Shown here: positions 1-6,867 of the stretch, piece after piece
Layout of the letters: each line of letters opens with the position of its first letter
Position numbering within the stretch: position 1 is the stretch's first letter
Source of the DNA: a virus
Direction: 5' to 3' (one strand)
IMG/VR virus record: IMGVR_UViG_3300044675_003800
Span: 1 to 27,106 of that record
Length of the DNA stretch: 27,106 nucleotides
Program-made: the position numbers and the translations under genes
The notes under the pieces: model-generated
The model's input: only the letters and a program-made list of their open reading frames with translations
What the model was told of the DNA's origin: nothing
Databases searched by the model: none

Positions 1-1756
1 CAAGCATGCGAGCCAGTTCGGCGTTCTCCAACTTTAATGGATTAATACTTCTATTCATAGGATCTTTTCCGCCACCGCCCAACCCCGCGCCACCGCCCAT
101 GCCACCGCCACCAGTCATTCTGCTGGTAGCACTGCCGCCGCCCTTTTGAATACTCTTGGGAATATCGCTGCCTTGTTTGGCACCAAATGTGTTCATTGGT
201 ATACGGTCTACTTTTGTATCAGTCACTGCTGGTACAACTTTTGAAGCGAGTCGACCAGAGCCATCTGGGCTAACAACTTCTTTTCCACTTTGTTTGAAAC
301 TGGGATTCTTGTCATAAAAATCTTGATGTTGTTTATTCATCTTAGAGGTATCCAAGTCTGGCTGTCCGTATCGTTTATTCATTGAATCTTTGTATTCTTG
401 ATTGCTGAGTTTTCCTGGATTGGACATGCTGCCATAACCGTAGTTATAGGTGTCGGGGAAAAATCTCCCTTCTGGAGCTTCATTCATTGGGGGTGCCTCA
501 TCTTGATCAACGTCGGCAGGTTCTGCTCGAGTGCTTTCGGGAGTTTGAACGCCCAGTTCAGCCAGTCTGCGTTGTACATCTGAGTCGTCCCAAATGTTGG
601 CACGGCCTTCTGATCGGTCAGCCAAGTCGTTGAGAATATCAAACAGTTCATCGTCGCCCACAATGTCATACAACTGCTCTGTGGCATTGGTAGCATCAGG
701 ACCAACGATCAGTTCGCCACTCATCAACTCATTGAGTTTTTCCATTTGCTCAGGAGTTTCTGGCAATGCCCAGGTGCCTTCACTGAGATTGTTGATCCAG
801 TTTTCAAATATTTGCGCTTCTTTCATGTTGTTTCCTTGTTGTTGTATCTTGGCCAGTGTGGGCAAGGCAGCTTCAATTCTAGCGTCCAAGGTCTGTTCTA
901 CAAACAGGTCGCGTAGATTTTCTACCAGGGCTTCGGCTTCACCAACTTGGTCAGGAGCCCAGGATTCAAAGTATGCTTGATAGCCACGTGGGCTGCCAAG
1001 ATGCTTGATTGTTTCTTGTAGGTTGCGATAGTATTGCTGTGCGCTTTCTACCAGTTCTTGTGTGACACCTTCGTACACACGATGGTGTTGGGCACGATTG
1101 AATCGGCTCAGCACAGCCATTTCTCCGACAATTTCTGCAATGTGATTGCCACGTACATCGTAGGGACGACCACCTGATCGCACATGTTCCAGCATGGCTC
1201 TACCGCCTGCTAAACTTTTGAATGACAGTCGAAAACGTTCTTGGTCAGCCGTTTCAATAAACAAACTTTCCACATAGCGAAAACGCTTGTCATTTTCGCC
1301 CAACACACGATTGTGATTGATCACCAATCTGGCTTGGGTTTGCTCGCCCATGTAACTGACTTTTCTGTTGCCATAGTAGCCTTCAAACAAGCCTTCTTTG
1401 ATGGCAGCAATGCCGGCCAAGTTGTGTTTGAGTTTGTTGATTTCTGTAGGGCTCCAGGTGGCTGAATGACTGGCTGCTTGGTTGCTGAGTTGTTCCAAGA
1501 AACTGTACCATTCGTCTTTGTCTTCAGGCTCCATGCCCCGACCCAAGTTGTCTCCGTAATACAAACTCAGCTCATCATTGGATATCACACACACTGCTGT
1601 GCCGTAGTTCTTGCCCGAATCTGCCACATAATCAAATTTTATAGTGGTAGCTTCGCCGGCTTCACTGGGCTGGCCTTGTTTGTCAAAGTATTCCGGGTCA
1701 AAGTTCTTTGTAACCAGAAAGTCTGCTAGATCTTGAGGTAATGCTTCCATTGTCAT
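1..1756 (-). CDS. Conserved phage protein of unknown function, partial at its C-terminus
   Basis: An open frame of 585 codons starts at an ATG (MTMEALPQDLADF) and runs off the left edge without a stop. I do not recognise a named domain. The first half is a mixed charged, probably globular region including a GKNYGTAVCVISNDE stretch and a GGRPYDVRGNHIAEIVGE stretch. The part nearest the edge is low complexity, with a glycine run (positions about 62-126) followed by NPLKLENAELARML. It lies directly downstream of the large terminase, where T4-type genomes encode head and tail proteins, so a virion or head-assembly role is possible but not shown. It resembles proteins I recall from uncultured aquatic T4-like phages, none with an assigned function. 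The start is supported by a late promoter element 7 nt upstream that overlaps the terL stop codon. Confidence 0.88.
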   Translation of the reverse strand, partial: MTMEALPQDLADFLVTKNFDPEYFDKQGQPSEAGEATTIKFDYVADSGKNYGTAVCVISNDELSLYYGDNLGRGMEPEDKDEWYSFLEQLSNQAASHSATWSPTEINKLKHNLAGIAAIKEGLFEGYYGNRKVSYMGEQTQARLVINHNRVLGENDKRFRYVESLFIETADQERFRLSFKSLAGGRAMLEHVRSGGRPYDVRGNHIAEIVGEMAVLSRFNRAQHHRVYEGVTQELVESAQQYYRNLQETIKHLGSPRGYQAYFESWAPDQVGEAEALVENLRDLFVEQTLDARIEAALPTLAKIQQQGNNMKEAQIFENWINNLSEGTWALPETPEQMEKLNELMSGELIVGPDATNATEQLYDIVGDDELFDILNDLADRSEGRANIWDDSDVQRRLAELGVQTPESTRAEPADVDQDEAPPMNEAPEGRFFPDTYNYGYGSMSNPGKLSNQEYKDSMNKRYGQPDLDTSKMNKQHQDFYDKNPSFKQSGKEVVSPDGSGRLASKVVPAVTDTKVDRIPMNTFGAKQGSDIPKSIQKGGGSATSRMTGGGGMGGGAGLGGGGKDPMNRSINPLKLENAELARML

Positions 1757-1763
1757 AGTTGTG

Positions 1764-1770
1764 TATTTAG
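1764..1770 (-). promoter_or_regulatory. T4-type late promoter element CTAAATA
   Basis: The minus strand reads CTAAATA, then 7 nt, then the ATG at 1756. It resembles the T4 late consensus TATAAATA and overlaps the terL stop codon. The promoter role is inferred from recurrence of the motif at gene starts in this window. Confidence 0.5.
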
Positions 1771-3356
1771 CGTAGCATTGATATGAACGGCATTGGCTCA
1801 ATGATGTTATCGCCGTGATCTTTCATTTGTGTGTCTAATTCTGCGTGGTATGTTTGCAACATCATCAGCATTCGCACAGCCAACAGCGAACTCATAACAA
1901 GATCATCAGTTTCTCCGGGTTTGGCAGCATAACTACCACCGGCAGCAACAAAGGTTTTGAGCTCACTGATCAAGGGTCTGCTGTACAGTCGCATGCGTCC
2001 AGATTCTACCAAGACTTTGAACTTGTTGCAAGCAGTGAGTTTGGCTTTGTTTGTGGTGTTGAATCCTTTGCGGAATCTGCGCCCTGTTGTGCCTGTTACA
2101 GAATTATCACTTAGAAAGTAACCCCGGATGTTCTCTTCTCCGTACTCATTTATTGAGATCAGTGCTGCTTCACCAATGGTGTTGTTTTCCACTGAGTAGT
2201 AGATCTTTTTGTCGTCTTTGGTGATTTCGTACAGTTCATTCACAATGTCCGCCAACAGTTTGACCTGTGTAGGGATGTCTGTTTTGTTGTGCCGCCACTC
2301 AGCCACTTGCTCTGTGGTATCTGCTTCAAACACTTGTATGGCAGCAGGGTCGCCGCCGGTGCCTAAACTAGGATCCAAGGCCACAATGTATATCTTGTCT
2401 TTAGTGGGTGTTTTGTACCAGCGTACTTGCCCAGTTCTGCGATTGGGTTCTACTCCCTCTAGGTCCAACAGTTTGGTAGGCGCAATTAGTGTTTCATCAT
2501 TGATAACAAACTCGCATTCCATTTCTCTACGGAATCGATCTTCACCTAACTGTGCCAGTTGTTCCAGCCCCCACTTTTCATCCCTGTCAGGATGTTCGCG
2601 CCAATTGCTTCTAAATGCACGGAATCCGTTGATGCCTAGTTCAGTGGTGTTACCATGCTCGTCTTCAGTCTTGTTGGCACCTTTCCACAAGTATGCAAAC
2701 TGATCTTCGTCTGAGTTGGGGGTACTTGTAATAATTGCTTTACCACCCGTGGCCAATGTAGGACTGATAGAAGTCCAGAACTCTCTGGCAATAGTGGGTC
2801 GCACAAACGCAAATTCGTCAGCGTACAGCAAGGATATACTCATACCCCGTCCAGTTGTTTCGGTTGTGGTCTGTGCTACAATACGACTGCCGTTTTCGAA
2901 CTCTAGTGAGTTTTTGTTGTAACTGGTAGCACCTGCTCGGATGTGATTGGGACACAGTTCATATGCATATCTAATACGTTGCATGATCTCCTGCGCACCT
3001 GTGTATTTGTGTGCTGCTACTAGAATAGTCGAATCTGGCACAAACATTGCATACCATAATAAGTAACCAGCAGCCGAAGTTGATTTGCCGGTTTGTCGAG
3101 GCATTAGCGATATCGAATACCTGTAGTTGTGATAAGTTTCAATCAGTCTGGTTTGATATTCAAACGGATGATACAGCATTTTGCCACGTGTGGGATGCTG
3201 AATAAAGAAAAAGTTATCCATGAAGTACAGTGGCCCAGTTACAGGGTCTGCACATTTTGCAAATTCAATTAATTCATCTTCAGTGTAGACTTCTTTGCGG
3301 TGCGGTGCTTTGACCAACACTGTTTCTAAATTTTTACTTGATGGTGGCGAAATCAT
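1767..3356 (-). CDS. 17: Large terminase subunit (T4 gp17-like packaging ATPase/nuclease)
   Basis: This is the DNA-packaging motor, which translocates concatemeric DNA into the prohead and cuts it. The 529-aa protein has the full two-domain architecture. The ATPase domain has Walker A MPRQTGKST (residues 85-93), Walker B LLYADE with the catalytic Glu (176-181) and coupling motif STPNS (211-215). The RNase H-like nuclease has D328 in ALDPSLGTGGD, E390 in SVENN and the acidic pair in ETDDLVMS near 484-485. It is somewhat shorter than T4 gp17 (about 610 aa). The start overlaps the end of the SGNH gene by 23 nt, and no other Met occurs before residue 46, so this start is favoured. The small subunit candidate is about 10.7 kb away rather than adjacent as in T4. 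Confidence 0.96.
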   Translation of the reverse strand: MISPPSSKNLETVLVKAPHRKEVYTEDELIEFAKCADPVTGPLYFMDNFFFIQHPTRGKMLYHPFEYQTRLIETYHNYRYSISLMPRQTGKSTSAAGYLLWYAMFVPDSTILVAAHKYTGAQEIMQRIRYAYELCPNHIRAGATSYNKNSLEFENGSRIVAQTTTETTGRGMSISLLYADEFAFVRPTIAREFWTSISPTLATGGKAIITSTPNSDEDQFAYLWKGANKTEDEHGNTTELGINGFRAFRSNWREHPDRDEKWGLEQLAQLGEDRFRREMECEFVINDETLIAPTKLLDLEGVEPNRRTGQVRWYKTPTKDKIYIVALDPSLGTGGDPAAIQVFEADTTEQVAEWRHNKTDIPTQVKLLADIVNELYEITKDDKKIYYSVENNTIGEAALISINEYGEENIRGYFLSDNSVTGTTGRRFRKGFNTTNKAKLTACNKFKVLVESGRMRLYSRPLISELKTFVAAGGSYAAKPGETDDLVMSSLLAVRMLMMLQTYHAELDTQMKDHGDNIIEPMPFISMLR

Positions 3357-4113
3357 TTATGATTCTCTCTGCAAATAACTCATGTCCCTTTGGGCCAGCA
3401 TGCATGCGATCTCTAGCATACTCAACTTCTTCTCGACTTTTAGCAAACCAATCATGTGCATTGTATGTCAGGCAACGTATGCCTAACCGTGAACACAGGC
3501 CTTCTACTGCCAGTCGATTCCGTGCATTATTTAAGTCTGCATTACGATCATTCAAAAACCAAGTCTTGATAAAATTGTCAGTGTCTGCACCGCTGATTTC
3601 ACTGGCAGGCAAGTAAGTATCATGTTTGTTGCTGTTATCTTCATTTACTAGATCAAAACGATGTTTTGGTGGTGCGGCCATTACTACCAATTGTGGTTTT
3701 AAAACTGGTACCCAATATTCAGCCAGCATAAAACAAGTATCTGCACTGGTGCCGCCCCAGGCAAGATTGTAATTTTTTAACCCCAATGATTGTGCGACCA
3801 AATAACTCCAAGTAGATTTTTCGGGCAATCCAAGCCCAATGGTATAACTACACCCCAATGACACCACACTGGCTGCTTGCGGGTCAAACTCTTCAGATCT
3901 AAAGCCTTGACTATTGATACAATAAGTTATGGCATCTGGTTCGAGCCAGCCTTTGCTGCGAAAATATTCTCGATACTCGTCGACCTGCACAAGACGTTGA
4001 AAACTTTCTTCAGTGTCAGTGGGCATCCATTTTAGTGTTTGACCAGCAGAGTTTGTTCCAAAGTGCCACGGTGCTTTGTTTATATTATGTGTTCTTTGTA
4101 ATTGATTAATCAT
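3334..4113 (-). CDS. SGNH/GDSL-type hydrolase-like protein
   Basis: A 259-aa protein with the outline of an SGNH hydrolase. Block I is SLGCSYT (nucleophile Ser89, in a GCS rather than GDS context). A glycine block AWGGTSADT lies at 118-126. Block V is DRMHAGPKGHELFAERI, with Asp235 and His238 in the DxxH arrangement. The usual block III Asn is not obvious, since the equivalent strand reads VVMAAPPKHRFD. Such enzymes typically act as O-acyl esterases or lipases, and a role in deacylating or acylating a glycan fits the glycosyltransferase-like gene just upstream. This is inference. The ATG at 4113 is chosen because GGGAA lies 8 nt upstream. A longer TTG-initiated form (4128) lacks such a signal. 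The start overlaps the upstream gene's stop by 8 nt and the end overlaps terL by 23 nt, so it is probably translationally coupled. Confidence 0.8.
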   Translation of the reverse strand: MINQLQRTHNINKAPWHFGTNSAGQTLKWMPTDTEESFQRLVQVDEYREYFRSKGWLEPDAITYCINSQGFRSEEFDPQAASVVSLGCSYTIGLGLPEKSTWSYLVAQSLGLKNYNLAWGGTSADTCFMLAEYWVPVLKPQLVVMAAPPKHRFDLVNEDNSNKHDTYLPASEISGADTDNFIKTWFLNDRNADLNNARNRLAVEGLCSRLGIRCLTYNAHDWFAKSREEVEYARDRMHAGPKGHELFAERIINDFATIK

Positions 4114-5251
4114 ATAAAAAATTCCCAAGTTTGTTGTTTATTTTTTGTTGCATTTGTTGCAAATGGCTAGTCTGCCATTTTGTGCTCATTACTAAGCTAT
4201 GGTTGTGTTCAATACGAGCAGAAATTTTTTCCAATACTTCGGCTTGGTTCATATCACACAATCTTGTTACTTGTTCAAAAGCGGCTGTCCATCTTTCTTT
4301 GTCATCAAGAATCTGGTCATAACTTTCATCAATAACATTGTCAAAAGTTTGAAACCCCAGTTTACGAAGATTTTCTAAATATTTCCAACCCGAGAATACC
4401 ACAAACAATCTACGTGCTATCATGGGTTTGAAAGTTTTTTCAGTAAAAAAACTGTATCGATTGTCAATATGAGTTTCGGCTATTATGCTGTATGCAGTTT
4501 GATTGTATATTTGTATTGGCACAATCACACTCAATGCCAGTTGTTGCCCGTGGTATCCTACTTGCATTGCAGAATGTGTAATGGTCTCGTGAAAATTTTC
4601 AATGTCTGGTTCATGTAAAAATTCTTTTTTGAAATCATTTTTCACCCCCGGAACAACCCAACGACTGGTATTTTTTGTGTAGGTAGTCAAAATCTTTTGT
4701 TGTAAATGATTTTCTTCAATGGCATTGAATACAAAATCTCTATGCGGTCTTTCTAGTCCCAACAGTGCGTCAAAGTACAATGGTTTAACTGTTCCATGAT
4801 TTATTTGTTGTAACTTGTGTGTCAACTGTTGATACGGTCCTGCTGATCTTTCAATGTGGGATGGATAAAAAATCAAATTTTCATGGTTGATTCCTGTGTT
4901 ATGATTTATTTGTATGGGAACCATCCAGTACACATTGTCTTGAGAATTTTGTTGAAATATGTTCAAATGATAAGGGTGCATCTCATTGTCAAATGCAAAC
5001 AATAAATCACTGACCAATTTTAATTGCATTATATCCTGACAGAATTTATTACCGTTGACTATTTGCTCCATGTATTGTTGCTCGTCCGCTGGACGATTGT
5101 AACTGTCTAAATGATTGACAAATGCTATTTTAAATTTAGCTGTTGAATTGGTATATTCGTTGATTGAATGGTAAACTTGATACGGTTGCAAGAAATTCAA
5201 CTGACTAATATATGTGTCCATGATTATATTGTTGCTGTAAATTGAAATCAT
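4106..5251 (-). CDS. Glycosyltransferase-like protein (FTEK motif), paralogue of the gene at 23017-24087
   Basis: A 381-aa protein. Its C-terminal third has a pattern seen in fucosyltransferase/exostosin-like families: Glu259 in IIAETH, then FFTEKTFKPMIARR (268-281), a hydrophobic strand LFVVFSG, a YLENLRKLGFQTF helix and VIDESYD. A central segment LYFDALLGLERPHRDFV (158-174) is also typical of these families. Activity would be transfer of a sugar from a nucleotide donor, with the acceptor unknown. It sits between radical SAM and SGNH genes in one tight minus-strand unit. The region looks AT-richer than the flanking structural genes by eye. The start is uncertain: ATG 5251 lies 22 nt after the radical SAM stop. 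A GTG at 5317 would add 22 residues inside the upstream gene, and an ATG ten codons in (MDTYISQ) is also possible. Confidence 0.75.
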   Translation of the reverse strand: MISIYSNNIIMDTYISQLNFLQPYQVYHSINEYTNSTAKFKIAFVNHLDSYNRPADEQQYMEQIVNGNKFCQDIMQLKLVSDLLFAFDNEMHPYHLNIFQQNSQDNVYWMVPIQINHNTGINHENLIFYPSHIERSAGPYQQLTHKLQQINHGTVKPLYFDALLGLERPHRDFVFNAIEENHLQQKILTTYTKNTSRWVVPGVKNDFKKEFLHEPDIENFHETITHSAMQVGYHGQQLALSVIVPIQIYNQTAYSIIAETHIDNRYSFFTEKTFKPMIARRLFVVFSGWKYLENLRKLGFQTFDNVIDESYDQILDDKERWTAAFEQVTRLCDMNQAEVLEKISARIEHNHSLVMSTKWQTSHLQQMQQKINNKLGNFLYD

Positions 5252-5273
5252 TTTGGTATAAATTCTGATAGCA

Positions 5274-6398
5274 TCACAAGCACGATTGTATTTCCGGCCA
5301 TAAACGCTCAAACTCACCCAGTGTGTTAGGGTGATATTGTTGTTCTATTTGTACAGTATGTTCACGCAGTTGCGGTCTCAAGTCTTGTTTTGATTGTATG
5401 TTTTGCGACACTGTTTCAAAGAACTGTTGCTCTGCTGGCAAACAAATGTTGTGAGACAACAATTTTTTAATTTCATCCTGTGCCAATGCCACAACATCAG
5501 CACCTAGATTACTAGGGTCAAGGCATTCGGGTTGATACAGACTTTGCCAGTGTATGGTCAGATCACGCTGTCTGGCAAACTCAGTCAGTTCCTGTAAATT
5601 GGTAGCATTGTATATGTTGTACACAGCATGTACACCGCCCCAGTGACCTTGATCACGCATGAGTTGTTGTATAGCGTCCAAATTTTTTAGCAACAATGAC
5701 CACAAACCGCCGTGTCGTACATATTCAAATCTGTCACCAATATTGTCAAAGCTCAAGCTCCACCCAACTTTGTTACGCAGGGCTAGTTTTTTAAATATGC
5801 GATTGTTTTCCAGTTCAACACTAGCATTGGTTATCAGTGTGACCACACAGTCCTCTGGAATCACATCCAGCAGTCGATCATTTTCAGGCAGCAACAAAGG
5901 CTCTCCGCCTACCAAGGCCACTTCACGTATGTGGCCATGATGCTGTTCAAGATAATCACACACTGCTTCATAGTAAGGTCTTGCTCCTGATGCCACAGAC
6001 ATGTTCTTCAGTGCGGCCCATTTGCTACTGCATGCTTCTGCACAGTAGTTGCAACTGAGGTTGCAAGTGGTATTCCAACGCACATCAATCAAGGTAGGTA
6101 CGTGTTTGGTGTTGTCAGCCGTGGTGGGATCAAATTCGGGACTTACTGAATTGTGCCAATCACGTTCACTGCGCCCATAACGTTCGGCCTGCACACAGTT
6201 GTAACAGTAGGCATGTGGTTCCCCACGCTGTATGCTTTGACGTATTTCAGCCATTAGATCGCTGTTGAGCACTTGTTCAATGGTTTGAGAATTGAGGTTG
6301 CCCAGCATGTTGGGGTTGCCAGCACAGCATGTTTTAACGTCACCTCGGGGATTGATGTGCAGGCCACGCCAGGGGGCTGCACAGTAGAAATTGCTCAT
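5274..6398 (-). CDS. Radical SAM protein with N-terminal Cys clusters (Twitch/SPASM-like)
   Basis: A 374-aa radical SAM enzyme. The signature CNLSCNYC (C112, C116, C119; CxxxCxxC) would bind the [4Fe-4S] cluster that cleaves S-adenosylmethionine, and GGEP at 164-167 is the usual SAM-contact motif. Upstream of the barrel are C6, the pair C24-C25 and C65/C68 (YCYNC), which suggest an extra Fe-S or zinc site as in Twitch/SPASM proteins but N-terminally placed. The substrate is unknown; peptide or sugar modification are the common roles. It heads a cassette with the glycosyltransferase-like and SGNH genes. The ATG is preceded by GTAAATA and 4 nt (CGGT), a late-promoter arrangement seen at three other genes here. 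No Shine-Dalgarno is visible. Confidence 0.9.
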   Translation of the reverse strand: MSNFYCAAPWRGLHINPRGDVKTCCAGNPNMLGNLNSQTIEQVLNSDLMAEIRQSIQRGEPHAYCYNCVQAERYGRSERDWHNSVSPEFDPTTADNTKHVPTLIDVRWNTTCNLSCNYCAEACSSKWAALKNMSVASGARPYYEAVCDYLEQHHGHIREVALVGGEPLLLPENDRLLDVIPEDCVVTLITNASVELENNRIFKKLALRNKVGWSLSFDNIGDRFEYVRHGGLWSLLLKNLDAIQQLMRDQGHWGGVHAVYNIYNATNLQELTEFARQRDLTIHWQSLYQPECLDPSNLGADVVALAQDEIKKLLSHNICLPAEQQFFETVSQNIQSKQDLRPQLREHTVQIEQQYHPNTLGEFERLWPEIQSCL

Positions 6399-6412
6399 AC
6401 CGTATTTACGGT
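6399..6412 (-). promoter_or_regulatory. Palindromic late-promoter-like element before the radical SAM gene
   Basis: The minus strand reads ACCGTAAATACGGT, a perfect inverted repeat (6-bp arms, AA centre) that contains GTAAATA and abuts the ATG at 6398. It could be a late promoter, an operator, or both. Confidence 0.45.
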
Positions 6413-6416
6413 GCGG

Positions 6417-6854
6417 TCATTGGCACCAAGACGTTTTGGCTTCGCCGTAGTATTCTCTGGCATAGCCATTCACAATCAGCATCTGGCGCAGACTTTGACC
6501 ATTTAGAATGACATCTCCCAGTACACGACCACCGTACTTGTCCCAATCCATGAGAATGATCTGACGCTGGGTGGACTGTGCAATTGCATTTTTAGTGAAA
6601 GCGGTAGCGGCTTGGCCTCGTTGGTTTTCACTTTCGCATTGAGCTCGATGTCCTTTTTCTGGAGTATCAACGCCAAACACTCGGATTGACAGTTCTTTTT
6701 TAAGGGGGTCGGGTAGAAAGGGTGCGTGAAAGGCCACTGTGTCGCCGTCTATGACTCTGGTGATTTCAGCGTCATAGGTCACACCAGGTTTTTGTTTGCC
6801 TTGTGCTAGAGCCAATACAGGAACGACAAGTAAGAGTAGGATGAGTTTTTTCAT
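6417..6854 (-). CDS. Secreted thermonuclease-like protein (staphylococcal nuclease fold)
   Basis: A 145-aa protein with a signal peptide: MKK, then a leucine/valine-rich core (residues 4-16), with probable cleavage after ALA at 15-17. The mature part is an SNase domain. IDGDT (35-39) supplies the calcium-binding Asp, IRVFGVDTPE (57-66) supplies the catalytic Arg58, Asp63 and Glu66, and GGR (108-110) supplies the second catalytic Arg. All key residues are present, so it should be an active Ca-dependent sugar-nonspecific nuclease exported to the periplasm or outside. The start is set by the signal peptide; the upstream in-frame start at 6881 would put nine residues before MKK and overlap the fibre gene. 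An AATAAATA element lies 5 nt upstream. Possible roles are degrading extracellular or incoming DNA. Confidence 0.9.
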   Translation of the reverse strand: MKKLILLLLVVPVLALAQGKQKPGVTYDAEITRVIDGDTVAFHAPFLPDPLKKELSIRVFGVDTPEKGHRAQCESENQRGQAATAFTKNAIAQSTQRQIILMDWDKYGGRVLGDVILNGQSLRQMLIVNGYAREYYGEAKTSWCQ

Positions 6855-6859
6855 GTCAA

Positions 6860-6867
6860 TATTTATT
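6860..6867 (-). promoter_or_regulatory. T4-type late promoter element AATAAATA
   Basis: AATAAATA on the minus strand, 5 nt before the nuclease ATG at 6854 and overlapping the tail-fibre stop codon. Confidence 0.5.

Noticed and set aside
4113-4128. Longer TTG-started form of the SGNH hydrolase
   Set aside because: The GGGAA ribosome site lies inside this extension and is correctly spaced for the ATG at 4113; a TTG start has no such support.
4376-4382. CTAAATA inside the glycosyltransferase-like gene (plus strand), and similar copies within other genes such as near 3525 and 23354
   Set aside because: They are inside coding sequence and not followed by any gene start, so they are counted as background. 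They show that the 6-7 nt core alone is not sufficient evidence of a promoter.
5251-5317. GTG start adding 22 residues to the glycosyltransferase-like protein
   Set aside because: It would overlap the radical SAM gene by 44 nt without a ribosome site; the ATG at 5251 follows the upstream stop closely. Left open as an alternative.
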